Positions 33,455 to 41,686 of a stretch of 64,000 nt of DNA are shown in pieces (position 1 is the first letter of the stretch; the number at the start of each line of letters is the position of its first letter). This DNA is from Herbiconiux aconitum. Its GTDB lineage: Bacteria > Actinomycetota > Actinomycetes > Actinomycetales > Microbacteriaceae. The stretch covers positions 1,612,001 to 1,676,000 of the forward strand of contig NZ_JANLCM010000001.1 of assembly GCF_024979235.1 (NCBI RefSeq). Direction: 5' to 3'. Under the pieces are notes generated by a model. It saw nothing but the letters and a program-made list of their open reading frames with translations. It searched no databases and was not told the DNA's origin. The position numbers and the translations under genes were made by a program.

Positions 33455-34316
33455 CATCTCGCGACTTCTCGGCCTGGCCCAGAAGGCCCTCGACAAGGCC
33501 GTGTCGGCATCTGACGGGCCGCGTTCGCAAGCGCAGCCACAGTCGCAGCCGCAGTCGCAGCCGCAGCCGACGAGACCGGTGCCCGCTGCCCAGGCTGCGT
33601 CCACCCCGCCCGCCGCGCGAGCCGCCCGGGCCGCAGCGTCCGATCCGGCAGACCGGGCGGCGATCGCCCGTTACGACTACCTGCTGCAGACCGCCGACCC
33701 TCACCAGATCGAGCAGGTGCACCGTGAGGCCTTCGAACGGCTCACGCCGGCCCAGCGAGCGCAGATCGACGAGCGGATGCGCGCGGAGTTGCCCGGGCAC
33801 GAGCATCCGCGGTCCTCGCGACCCGACGACTTGGCCCGTGCCGCGACGCGCACGGAAATGGGTCGGCCCGGCATGTTGCGCGGTCTGCTCGCCCGAGCCG
33901 GCGGGCGCGGAACATCCGGATCCCGCACGGGCGCCGGTGGCGCGATGGGCGGCGCTGTCGCCGGTGCCGGCCTTGCCGCCGGCGGGATGCTGGCCGCCGT
34001 CGCCGGTGGCGCCGTCGTCAGTTCGGTCGCGGGGCCGCTGCTCGAACAGGCGACGTCGCTCGGCGTCGACTTCGATGCGCTGGCCGGGGCCGTCGACGTC
34101 GAGGCGCTGACCGGTGGGGTCGAGGGCTTGGCCGGTGGGGTCGAGGGCCTCACCGGAGGCGTGGAGGGCCTCACCGGCGGGGTCGACGAGGTGGCGGCCG
34201 GCGCGGGCGAGACGGTCTCGGGGCTCGGCGATCAGGTCTCCGGCCTCGGCGATCAGGTTCGAGAGCTGGCTTCAGGATTCGAGATTCCGGGCCTCGGCGA
34301 CCTCTTCCGTCGCTGA
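33447..34316 (+). CDS. Actinobacterial protein with Gly-rich repeats, coupled to terC
   Basis: 289 residues. N-terminal helix (SNISRLLGLAQKALDKAV), a Gln/Pro-rich linker, and a conserved block ARYDYLLQTADPHQIEQVHR / EAFERLTPAQRAQIDERM. A hydrophobic Gly/Ala segment follows (about 168-195), then four near-identical GGVEGLT repeats and two GLGDQVS repeats. Function is unknown; such proteins are sometimes mislabelled cation-transporting ATPase. The 8-bp overlap with terC implies co-translation. Confidence 0.75.
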   Translation: MSNISRLLGLAQKALDKAVSASDGPRSQAQPQSQPQSQPQPTRPVPAAQAASTPPAARAARAAASDPADRAAIARYDYLLQTADPHQIEQVHREAFERLTPAQRAQIDERMRAELPGHEHPRSSRPDDLARAATRTEMGRPGMLRGLLARAGGRGTSGSRTGAGGAMGGAVAGAGLAAGGMLAAVAGGAVVSSVAGPLLEQATSLGVDFDALAGAVDVEALTGGVEGLAGGVEGLTGGVEGLTGGVDEVAAGAGETVSGLGDQVSGLGDQVRELASGFEIPGLGDLFRR

Positions 34317-34383
34317 TGCCGCTCGGTCGGGCGCTCTGATTCGGCCCGGCTGACCCGCGCGTTTTGGCGCTACCCGACCTCTC

Positions 34384-34397
34384 CTTTTCGCGAAAAG
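34384..34397. terminator. Palindrome between convergent genes
   Basis: CTTTTCGCGAAAAG is a perfect 14-bp palindrome in the 88-bp gap between convergent genes. Wider arms CCGCGCGTTTT / AAAAGCCGCGG (two mismatches) surround it. A bidirectional terminator is likely; a degenerate member of the palindromic repeat layer is also possible. Confidence 0.45.
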
Positions 34398-34404
34398 CCG
34401 CGGT

Positions 34405-35706
34405 TCAAGCGCTCGTGCGACGGGGTGGGGTCGGGTGTGCCGCTTGGTGGAGTTCGGTGTAGGACGCGGCGACGGCGTCGGCGAGTGCGTGCACGCGGGG
34501 CAGGGCGGTGGGATCGGTGCAGAAGCCGATGCCCACGTCGCCGGCATTCGAGATCGCGGCGATGCGCAGGGCGTGGTGCGCCGCCGGTTCCGATGACGAG
34601 AACAGCTGCTCGACGCGCCGCCCGGCGACGGAGACGGTGTACCGGGGGCCGGGCACGTTCGAGACCGCCACGCTGAACTCGCGAGCGCTGCCGGCGATCC
34701 GTTGCGCTATTTCGCCCGCCACGCCCAGTCGGCCGAGCGCATGGAACAGGTCGTAGAGCAGTGCGGCGTCGTCGAGCTGTTTCTCGGCGCGGGTGTGGTC
34801 ACTGATGCGGTCGAGCCGGCGAAGCGGATCGGATTCGCCGAGGAAGAGGTCGACGTCGATGAAGGAGTCGCGGTTGCCGAGATCGGCGGCGTCTTCGTCG
34901 CGATGATGCAGACTGACGGGAATCCGGGCGTGCACGTCGAGCCCGGAGTGGTGGTCGCCGAGCCAGGTGCGGAGTCCGCCGGAGACGATGGCGAGCAGCA
35001 CGTCGTTGACCGTGGCGTGGGCCGGGCGGGAGGCGCCGATCGCCTTGAGGCCCTCCAGCGGTGCCGAGGTGAAGGCGAGCTCCCGGGCGCCCGTGATCGG
35101 CCTGTCGAAGGGTGAATGCGAGCCCGGCCGGCCGAGCTCACGCGCGACGACGCCCGGCATCCGTCGCCATTGCTCGCGTCGGGTGGGTTCGGCTGATGCT
35201 GCGCGGGTGCCGACGGGGTGCATCGGGGCGTCGTGCGGGTCGAGGAGGATGCCTTCGAGAAAGCGCATGCCGGCGATGCCGTCGACCATGGCGTGGTGCA
35301 TGCGCGCGGCGATCGCCTCGGTGCCGTCGGCCAGCGGGCCGATGAGGTCGAGTGTCCACAACGGCTGCGACCGATCGAGGTGCTCCGACATCAGTTCGCC
35401 GAGCACCCGCCGCAGATCGCTTCGGGTGGCGCACTCCGGGCCCGCCCGACGTCGCACGTGGTGGGTGATGTCGAAAGCGTCGGCCGGCACCCAGCTCGGT
35501 CCGTCGGTGCTGTCGTTCGCAACACGTTCTGTCGCGCGGGGCTGGGTTGGCAGCCGGGCCGACACCGCCGCGCGGAGGGCGTCGAGATCGAGCGGCGTTC
35601 CGGGGGCCAGGATCATCAGCTTGAGCGTGTGGCCGGTCAGCACGGCAGACTCGAGCGCGAGGATGCGCGCGTCATCCTCGGAAAGACGATCCCCCTCGCC
35701 GGCCAT
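34405..35706 (-). CDS. Wax ester synthase / diacylglycerol acyltransferase (WS/DGAT)
   Basis: 433 residues. Catalytic motif HHAMVDG (HHxxxDG) near residue 140, and downstream NVPGP with SNAGDVGIGF, which are typical of the family. It transfers an acyl group from acyl-CoA to diacylglycerol or a fatty alcohol, making storage lipid. TAGGCT lies 7 nt before the ATG, so leaderless. Confidence 0.88.
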   Translation of the reverse strand: MAGEGDRLSEDDARILALESAVLTGHTLKLMILAPGTPLDLDALRAAVSARLPTQPRATERVANDSTDGPSWVPADAFDITHHVRRRAGPECATRSDLRRVLGELMSEHLDRSQPLWTLDLIGPLADGTEAIAARMHHAMVDGIAGMRFLEGILLDPHDAPMHPVGTRAASAEPTRREQWRRMPGVVARELGRPGSHSPFDRPITGARELAFTSAPLEGLKAIGASRPAHATVNDVLLAIVSGGLRTWLGDHHSGLDVHARIPVSLHHRDEDAADLGNRDSFIDVDLFLGESDPLRRLDRISDHTRAEKQLDDAALLYDLFHALGRLGVAGEIAQRIAGSAREFSVAVSNVPGPRYTVSVAGRRVEQLFSSSEPAAHHALRIAAISNAGDVGIGFCTDPTALPRVHALADAVAASYTELHQAAHPTPPRRTSA

Positions 35707-35742
35707 TGCGGCCAGCCTACTGAGGACGGGTCGGCCGGAGCA

Positions 35743-36543
35743 TCATCGCACGGGCGACGTCACCCGTTCCGCGAGGAAATCGCTCCAGGTGCGATGCCCG
35801 CGCTCGGTGTCGGTGTCGGCGAGGTTGTCGCCCGCGCGATAGGCGCGTCCGACGGCGCCGGGTAGGCGCACGGGTAACGACGGGCGGCGTCGCGGGGGGC
35901 GGCCGTTCGCCCGGGCCTGCGCCTCCGCGGCGGCATAGGCGGCAGCGAGCTGAGGGATGTCGAGCACCTCCGGTCCGGCGAGGTCGGGCACTCGGCCGGC
36001 CGGCGCCTCGAGGGTGAGCGCGGTGAGCCGTGCGGCCACTTCGTCGCGGTCGACGGGTTCGAAGCGGAGGCCTCGGGGTGCCGGCAGAAGAGGAAGTCTC
36101 GCCATCGAACGCACGATCGGGAGCACGAAGTCGTGCAGCTGAGCGACACGAAGCACCGTCCACGGCAGCCCGGATTCGGCGAGGGTGCGCTCGGCAGCAG
36201 CCTTCGCCCGGAAGTAGCCGATCGGCATCCGGTCAGCCCCGATCACCGAGATCATCACGATGTGCCGCACCCCGGCTACCCGGGCTGCATTGACGAGGGT
36301 GCGCGCTGCGACGTCGTCGCCCTTCGCGCCGCCGGCGAGGTGCAGCACGACCTCGACACCGCTCAGCGCGGCATCCACACCCCGGCCGGTGACGGTGTCG
36401 CCCCCGACGTGCTCGATGCCAGGGGAGTCCGCCCCCGGGTGGCGGGTGAGAATCCGAACGGACCGGCCGGCTTCGACCAGCCACGGCACGACGCGGCGGC
36501 CGATGGTGCCGGTGCCTCCGGTCACGAGAATGGGGGCGTTCAT
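35743..36543 (-). CDS. NmrA-like / epimerase-type NAD(P)-binding protein (ECF41 partner)
   Basis: 266 residues. Rossmann motif VTGGTGTIGRRVV, SDR-like core VMISVIGADRMPIGYFRAKA. It is divergent from an ECF41-type sigma gene. ECF41 factors are known to lie beside carboxymuconolactone decarboxylases, oxidoreductases or epimerases, so this is the expected partner. GGAAGGAAG lies seven bases before the ATG. Confidence 0.85.
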   Translation of the reverse strand: MNAPILVTGGTGTIGRRVVPWLVEAGRSVRILTRHPGADSPGIEHVGGDTVTGRGVDAALSGVEVVLHLAGGAKGDDVAARTLVNAARVAGVRHIVMISVIGADRMPIGYFRAKAAAERTLAESGLPWTVLRVAQLHDFVLPIVRSMARLPLLPAPRGLRFEPVDRDEVAARLTALTLEAPAGRVPDLAGPEVLDIPQLAAAYAAAEAQARANGRPPRRRPSLPVRLPGAVGRAYRAGDNLADTDTERGHRTWSDFLAERVTSPVR

Positions 36544-36559
36544 GATTGGCTTCCTTCCA

Positions 36560-36586
36560 TGTCACAACGGCGTGCGTGTGTTCGTC
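36560..36586 (+). promoter_or_regulatory. ECF41-type promoter of the sigma gene
   Basis: TGTCACA (36560-36566), 16 nt, CGTC (36583-36586): a perfect match to the published ECF41 consensus. It points to the sigma gene 35 bp downstream and implies autoregulation. Confidence 0.75.
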
Positions 36587-36620
36587 GGGAAGGTGACGAT
36601 CGAACACGGGGAGACGTGAC

Positions 36621-37520
36621 ATGACCGACCGCACGGATCTTGCAGGACGCTTCGAGCAGCAACGCCCACGGCTACGGGCGATCGCGGCCCAGCTGCTCGG
36701 ATCGACGGCCGACGCCGACGACGCCGTGCAAGAGACCTGGCTGCGCCTCGAGCGGGTCGATGACACCGGCATCCGGAATCTGGATGCGTGGCTGACGACC
36801 GTCGTGTCGCGGGTGAGCCTCGACCTGTTGCGTGCGCCTCGCCGCACGCGGGAGAGCTCGTGGCAGGTCTCGCCCTGGCGCGACGAGCCGGTGGCGGTCA
36901 CGCCCGATCCGGCCGAGGTCGTCGCCGATGCCGACGGAGTGAGCGTGGCCCTGCTGGTGGTGCTCGAACGGCTGAGCCCCGCCGAACGCATCGCCTTCGT
37001 GCTGCACGACGTGTTCGGTCAGCCCTTCGAGCAGATCGCTGCCGTGCTGGACCGCTCGCCGGATGCCGCCCGGCAGCTCGCGTCGCGGGGTCGCCGGAGG
37101 GTGCGGGGCGGACCTGCTTCCTCGCTCGGCTCGGCCCCGTCGTCGACTGCCTCACCGACCGATCGGGCCACCAGCCGCCGCATCGTGGATGCCTGGTTGC
37201 TCGCGGCCGAGGGCGGCGACTTCCGGGCCCTGCTCAGTCTCCTCGACGACGATGCGGTGCTGCACGCCGACTTCGGCGCGAGCAGTCAGGTGATCGAGGG
37301 CGCCGCGTCGATCGCGTCACAGGCGGTTCTGTCTGCCCGGCTCGCAGCGCATTCGATGCCCGTGCTCATCGGTGGTCTGCCGGGGGTCGCTGCGGTGCTG
37401 AACGATCAGGTGGTGTCGATCATGGCGTTCGACATCCGGGGCGATCGGATCGTGGGCCTTCGTGTGCTGGCCGATCCGCGCCGCCTCGAGTCCCTCGGTG
37501 TGCGAGACGCACTCGACTGA
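36621..37520 (+). CDS. ECF41-like RNA polymerase sigma factor with SnoaL C-terminus
   Basis: 299 residues. Sigma region 2 includes ADDAVQETWLRLERVDD, and region 4 includes LSPAERIAFVLHDVFGQPFE, then AAVLDRSPDAARQLASRGRR. The C-terminal 120 residues form a SnoaL-like domain, ending in ADPRRLESLG, comparable with the NPDKL motif that tunes ECF41 activity. There is no anti-sigma gene beside it, as expected for ECF41. GGGGAG lies nine bases before the ATG. Confidence 0.87.
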   Translation: MTDRTDLAGRFEQQRPRLRAIAAQLLGSTADADDAVQETWLRLERVDDTGIRNLDAWLTTVVSRVSLDLLRAPRRTRESSWQVSPWRDEPVAVTPDPAEVVADADGVSVALLVVLERLSPAERIAFVLHDVFGQPFEQIAAVLDRSPDAARQLASRGRRRVRGGPASSLGSAPSSTASPTDRATSRRIVDAWLLAAEGGDFRALLSLLDDDAVLHADFGASSQVIEGAASIASQAVLSARLAAHSMPVLIGGLPGVAAVLNDQVVSIMAFDIRGDRIVGLRVLADPRRLESLGVRDALD

Positions 37521-37609
37521 GGTTCGCTGGCAATACGGTGGGTGTTCATCAGGTGTCGACGTCGCTGTCCGAGGATTGGAGCACGACTTCCGACGACGAG
37601 GAGGAACCC

Positions 37610-37816
37610 ATGGGACTCTGGATCAGCATCGGCGCCCTCGCAGCCATCGTGACGGTGATCGGCACCGCGATGGGCATCCGTCAGCGGCGGGCCGGCGACT
37701 ACCAGGAACGCTTGGATGCCCGTGACCAGCCGAACCGTCTGCACGACGAGGGTCAGAAGATGGCGGCCGTGAGCCTCGCGCATCGCTCCGGATCCGGCCG
37801 TTTCGGCAGCTTTTGA
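37610..37816 (+). CDS. Small single-helix membrane protein, 68 aa
   Basis: 68 residues: helix [20 protein letters not shown] then a basic tail ([25 protein letters not shown]). AGGAGG is seven bases before ATG 37610, which defines the start. It lies 5 bp ahead of the SDR gene and may be co-transcribed. No family is recognised. Confidence 0.6.
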   Translation: MGLWISIGALAAIVTVIGTAMGIRQRRAGDYQERLDARDQPNRLHDEGQKMAAVSLAHRSGSGRFGSF

Positions 37817-37821
37817 GCGCG

Positions 37822-38598
37822 ATGTCGGAGACGGATGCGCTCACGTCGTTCGTGGTCACCGGTGGCGCCCAGGGCGTGGGTCGCACCATCGCGGAGCATC
37901 TGAGCACCATCGGGCACGTCGTCGTCATCGACGTGCGGGAGGTGCACGTCGGCGACCCTGCGGTCGGCAGTCCCGATCGACGCGATGGCTCCCTCGAATT
38001 CGTCGTCGGTGACGCGGGCGACCCGGTAGTGGCCGGCGAAGCAGCCGCGAGGGCGGAGCGGGCTGCGCCGTTGGCCGGTTGGGTGAACAACGCGGCCATC
38101 CTGCGCGACGCGGGCTTGGCGACATCCGCTCCCGACGACATCCTCGCCCTCATCACCGCCAACCTGCGTCTGGCGGTGACCGGCACCCAGGTCGCGGTGA
38201 ACCACTTTCTCGCCCGACGCCGTCAGGGAGCGATCGTGAATGTGTCATCGCATCAAGCTCAACGTCCCGTGCGCGGCGCGCTCCCGTACGCGACGGCGAA
38301 GGCCGCGGTGGATGGGCTGACACGCGCGACCGCCGTGGATCACGGGCCCGACGGCATCCGGGCGAACGCGGTCGCGCTGGGGTCGATCAGCACACCCCGG
38401 TACGACGCCTACCGGCTCGAGCACCCGCACGCCGACGCGGAGATGGCGGTGCTGCATCCGCTCGGTCGGGTGGGCTCGCCCGACGAGGTGGCCAGGGCCG
38501 TCGCGTTCCTTCTGTCACCGGATGCGGCGTTCATCACGGGAGCGGTGCTCCCGGTCGACGGGGGTCGGTCGGCGCAGGGCCTCGACCCCGAGTCGTGA
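37822..38598 (+). CDS. Short-chain dehydrogenase/reductase
   Basis: 258 residues. Classical SDR: cofactor motif [18 protein letters not shown], catalytic Ser in VNVSSH and the YATAK Tyr-Lys pair, with the C-terminal [12 protein letters not shown]. Asp following beta2 (VVIDVRE) favours NAD(H). The substrate is unknown. ATG 37822 is preferred to a TTG at 37813. Confidence 0.9.
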   Translation: MSETDALTSFVVTGGAQGVGRTIAEHLSTIGHVVVIDVREVHVGDPAVGSPDRRDGSLEFVVGDAGDPVVAGEAAARAERAAPLAGWVNNAAILRDAGLATSAPDDILALITANLRLAVTGTQVAVNHFLARRRQGAIVNVSSHQAQRPVRGALPYATAKAAVDGLTRATAVDHGPDGIRANAVALGSISTPRYDAYRLEHPHADAEMAVLHPLGRVGSPDEVARAVAFLLSPDAAFITGAVLPVDGGRSAQGLDPES

Positions 38599-38715
38599 TG
38601 CGGGTACTCGCGGGAACCCGCGCCGGCTGTCGCCGATTATTCACGACCTCGCCATCGACAATTCACTAGGGTGGAAAGCGGAACCGTAGCGGTCTGTCGA
38701 GTGGAGGTGCGCGGG

Positions 38716-39300
38716 ATGGCGCAGGTGAAGACGTCGCAGAAGAAGTCGGGCAAGAAGAAGTCGGCTGCCAAGAAGTCTGCTGCCAAGAATTCGGCAGCGA
38801 AGTCGGCCCCCACGTCAGCCGAGACGAAGTCCGGCAAGCAGAGGGCGAAGAAGGCCCTGGCCCGTGCCGAGAAGTCGGTTCGCCGGGCTCATGACGCCGT
38901 TCGCAAGTCGAGCAAGAAGCTCCGCCGGAAGGCCCTGGCACTGTCGAAGGAGACGGAGAAGCTGGCCGCGAAGCAGGCGAAGGCGGAGAGCCGGCTTGCG
39001 AGCGCCGCGGCCGCTCCCGCTCCCGCGCCCGCTCCGAAGCCCGCAGCGGCGGCACCCGTGCCTGCACCCGCGCCCGCGCCCGCGCGGACGGCCGCACCGG
39101 TGCGCCGTGCGCCGAGAACGTCGAAGCCGCCGACGCCCGCGAAGGCCGCCCCGGCCGCGCCTGCGCCAGCGGCCCCGACCGTGACCGAACTGCGCGAACA
39201 GGCCAAGGCGAAGAAGATCGCCGGATATTCGCGGATGAACAGGGCTGCGTTGACGACAGCGCTCCGCTCTCCGACGCCGCGGTCGACCCCCCGAGCGTGA
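38716..39300 (+). CDS. Lys/Ala-rich basic protein with C-terminal Rho-N-like domain
   Basis: 194 residues. Residues 5-35 are Lys/Ser/Ala repeats (KKSAAKKSAAK) like histone H1 or PhaF tails. Residues 40-95 form a predicted basic coiled coil (KALARAEKSVRRAHDAVRKS), followed by an Ala/Pro linker. Residues 160-188 resemble the Rho termination factor N-terminal domain (TVTELREQAKAKKIAGYSRM). ATG 38716 has GGAGG about nine bases upstream; TAGGGT at 38667-38672 is a possible -10 box. Its TGA overlaps the GTG of a ParA gene. It is a candidate DNA- or cargo-binding adaptor. Confidence 0.7.
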   Translation: MAQVKTSQKKSGKKKSAAKKSAAKNSAAKSAPTSAETKSGKQRAKKALARAEKSVRRAHDAVRKSSKKLRRKALALSKETEKLAAKQAKAESRLASAAAAPAPAPAPKPAAAAPVPAPAPAPARTAAPVRRAPRTSKPPTPAKAAPAAPAPAAPTVTELREQAKAKKIAGYSRMNRAALTTALRSPTPRSTPRA

Positions 39301-40058
39301 AAGTCGTCGCGGTCTACAGCACCAAGGGCGGTGTCGGCAAGACGACTGCGGCGGTGAACCTCGCCTGGGAGGCGTCGAAGCACTTTCGCGTGCTGCTGTG
39401 GGATCTCGATCCGCAGGGCGCCACCACCTTCCTGCTCCAGGTGAAGCCGAAGGTGAAGGGTGGGGTGGGCGCTCTCGTCGCCGGTGAGAGCAAGGTGGGG
39501 CGCGCCATCCGGTCCACCGCCTTCCGCGACCTCGACGTGCTGCCGGCGGATGCGAGCTATCGCGACCTCGACCTGGTGTTCGACCACGCGAAGAAATCGG
39601 ATCGCCGCATCGCCAAGATCCTCGACCAGGTGGCCTCCGACTACGACGTGGTCATTCTCGATTGCCCGCCCGGAGCGGCGCTCGTCGCCGAGAACGCGGT
39701 GTTCTCGGCCGATGCGGTCGTGGTTCCGCTCGTGCCGTCGCCGTTGAGCATGCGATCGCTGGAGCAGGTCACCGAGTTCGTGGCGGCGTCGGTGTCGAAG
39801 GCGCGTGTCGTGGCGTTCTTCTCCATGGTCGATCGCCGCAAGACGCTGCACCGGGCGACGGTCGCCGACCTGCCCGGAGCCGAGCGGTCGGTGACGGATG
39901 TCGTGGTTCCGGCGACCGTGCAGATCGAACGGATGGGCACGGAGCGCGCTCCCATCGGGAGCTATGCGCCGAACTCCGAAGCGGCGCGAGCGTTCGGGGG
40001 CCTCTGGGAGATCGTGCGCACCACCATCAAGCCGAAGCACGCCAAGCCCCGCCGGTGA
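39297..40058 (+). CDS. Orphan ParA-family ATPase
   Basis: 253 residues from GTG 39297. Deviant Walker A YSTKGGVGKTTAAVNLAW with both lysines, Walker A' LLWDLDPQGATT, Walker B VVILDCPPGAALV. No ParB gene or parS-like site is adjacent; instead the start overlaps the stop of the basic Rho-N protein. It is likely a positioning ATPase that forms gradients on the nucleoid; the cargo is unknown. It is not the chromosomal parA, which sits with parB near the origin. Confidence 0.88.
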   Translation: MKVVAVYSTKGGVGKTTAAVNLAWEASKHFRVLLWDLDPQGATTFLLQVKPKVKGGVGALVAGESKVGRAIRSTAFRDLDVLPADASYRDLDLVFDHAKKSDRRIAKILDQVASDYDVVILDCPPGAALVAENAVFSADAVVVPLVPSPLSMRSLEQVTEFVAASVSKARVVAFFSMVDRRKTLHRATVADLPGAERSVTDVVVPATVQIERMGTERAPIGSYAPNSEAARAFGGLWEIVRTTIKPKHAKPRR

Positions 40059-40097
40059 CCCGGTGGTGGCCAGCTCGTCATGGGGCATGATGGGCTC

Positions 40098-40457
40098 ATG
40101 CTCACCGGACACCAGCTTGCTGAGACCCACATCTTCGAGATCTCCTACTCCGGTGCGGTCGACGCGGCCGAGTTCGAGGCGCTGCGCGATCAGCTCGTGG
40201 CCTTTCTCGACGCCAACGACCCCGCCGATCTCCTGGCCGTCTACCACGACCTCGAGCTCGCGAAGATCGAGCCGAAGGCGCTCTGGGAAGACCTCCGCTC
40301 CGCCGGCCTTGAGAAGAAGGTGCGGCGAGCGGCGCTTCTGACGGATGCCGCCTGGCTGGCCACCATGGCGCGTGGCGCCTCGCTGTTCATCAAGGCCGAC
40401 GTGCGGGTCTTCGGTCTCGCCGAGCGCGACGCGGCGCTCGCCTGGTTGCAGTCGTAG
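40098..40457 (+). CDS. STAS / SpoIIAA-like domain protein
   Basis: 119 residues. The sequence ETHIFEISYSGAVDAAEFEA, the central VYHDLELAKIEPKALWEDL and FGLAERDAALAWL fit the SpoIIAA-like (PF11964) fold. Function is unknown. ATG 40098 is 6 nt after CATGAT (40086-40091), so leaderless; an in-frame ATG at 40080 lies ahead of that promoter. Confidence 0.8.
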   Translation: MLTGHQLAETHIFEISYSGAVDAAEFEALRDQLVAFLDANDPADLLAVYHDLELAKIEPKALWEDLRSAGLEKKVRRAALLTDAAWLATMARGASLFIKADVRVFGLAERDAALAWLQS

Positions 40458-40469
40458 GAGGCTTCGCTC

Positions 40470-40763
40470 TCAGAGCGCCCGGCGACGGATGCGGATCGCA
40501 CCCCTCGCCGTGGCGAGGTCGACCGTCTCGCCCTTCTGGGTGATCACCACTTCGCCCTGATCGACCAGTCGCTGCGCGGCGTCGCGCGCCGGCTGCATCA
40601 GGTCACGCCACTCCTCGCCACCCACCGCCCGCGCGGCATCCGAGGGGCAGATCGTCGACGTGGGGGCACGCCTTTCGAGGAGATCGCGGATGGCTCCCTC
40701 GAGGGCGTGATCGATGCCGACCGCCCCGTGCTCAGCCGGAGGGGTTCTCGACGGGCGTGCCAT
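40470..40763 (-). CDS. DUF3253 family protein
   Basis: 97 residues from ATG 40763. Winged-helix-like small protein with PTSTICPSDAARAVGGEEWR and LVDQGEVVITQKGETVD, typical of DUF3253. Function is unknown. It overlaps the 3' end of the 32-residue microprotein gene, so the two are probably co-transcribed. Confidence 0.82.
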   Translation of the reverse strand: MARPSRTPPAEHGAVGIDHALEGAIRDLLERRAPTSTICPSDAARAVGGEEWRDLMQPARDAAQRLVDQGEVVITQKGETVDLATARGAIRIRRRAL

Positions 40764-40830
40764 CGGGCGCGGTTCCCTCGTCGGGGTCGACCTCGTCGGG
40801 CGTGGTGTGCTCGGGTTTCGGATCACTCAT
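40732..40830 (-). CDS. Acidic 32-residue microprotein
   Basis: Frame MSDPKPEHTTPDEVDPDEGT followed by APDGTPVENPSG and a stop. It has a strong ribosome site, GAGGAG seven bases before the ATG, and an acidic, Pro/Thr-rich composition without hydrophobic residues. I believe similar short proteins ending in DGTPVENPSG occur in other actinobacteria, but that is from memory. It overlaps the DUF3253 start by 32 bp. Confidence 0.6.
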   Translation of the reverse strand: MSDPKPEHTTPDEVDPDEGTAPDGTPVENPSG

Positions 40831-40923
40831 GCGTGCACTCCTCGAATCGTCAGGTTGTTCTCGACGCTACGCCTCTTCGCGGATTCGGCATCGGCCGATC
40901 GTGAAGCACCGCGACATCCGTTC

Positions 40924-41610
40924 TCACTCCGACCCGGCGAGGCGTGCGGGGCCGGCGTCGGCGACGGTCGCGAGGATCGCCGACACGTCGTCGAACACCT
41001 CGGCCGCGCCCCCGTCGCGCAGTTCCGCCGCCGCGATTCCTCCCGACAGCACGCCGAGTGACCGCACGCCGGCCCGGCCGGCCGCCTCCGCGTCCCACCG
41101 GGTGTCTCCGATCATCACGGCCTCGCTCGCCGACACCCCCGCGCGCTCCAGAGCGACGCCGATGATGTCCGGATCGGGTTTCGCGGTCGTCACGTCGTCG
41201 GCCGTCGTCGCCGCGTGCAGAAAATCGTCGACGTCGAGGCACGCACGCAGCGCCTCGAACTCCTCCGGCGGGGCGGAGGTGGCGAGCACCACCCGCACTC
41301 CCGCTTCGCTCAGCCGCGCGATCAAATCGCGCGCCCCGTCGAAGCGACGCAGCCGCGGATGGAGCTTCTCGTAGTGCGCCGCATGGCGCTCCTTGGCCCG
41401 ATCGCCGAGCTCGTCGGCCCGATCGCCGAGCAGCGCCTCGAGCAGCTTGCTGGAGTCGAGGGCGATCGCCCGGTGCACGCGCCAGGCGTCGACTGCGACC
41501 CCCACGTCGTCGAAGGCGCGCGTCCAGGCGTCGACGTGGAGGTAGTTGGAGTCGATCAGAGTGCCGTCGATGTCGAATAACGCGGCCCGAAGAGCGGATG
41601 AGTGTGCCAT
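40924..41610 (-). CDS. HAD family hydrolase
   Basis: 228 residues. HAD motif I is LFDIDGTLIDSNYL (nucleophile Asp and acid Asp), motif II is VVLATSAPPEE, Lys in TAKPDPD, and motif IV is MIGDTRWDAEAA. It is a phosphoglycolate phosphatase-like enzyme with an alpha-helical cap; the substrate is not predictable. ATG 41610 begins the family's N-terminus. Confidence 0.9.
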   Translation of the reverse strand: MAHSSALRAALFDIDGTLIDSNYLHVDAWTRAFDDVGVAVDAWRVHRAIALDSSKLLEALLGDRADELGDRAKERHAAHYEKLHPRLRRFDGARDLIARLSEAGVRVVLATSAPPEEFEALRACLDVDDFLHAATTADDVTTAKPDPDIIGVALERAGVSASEAVMIGDTRWDAEAAGRAGVRSLGVLSGGIAAAELRDGGAAEVFDDVSAILATVADAGPARLAGSE

Positions 41611-41686
41611 ACGCCACTGAACCACCGCTTCGACAATCCGGAAGGGGCTTGCGTCGCGGGCGACCGGTGGCGCGTAGATTTTGGAG

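Noticed and set aside
38716..40058. Chromosomal or plasmid parABS locus
   Set aside because: There is no parB gene, no parS-like repeats and no replication gene beside the ParA.
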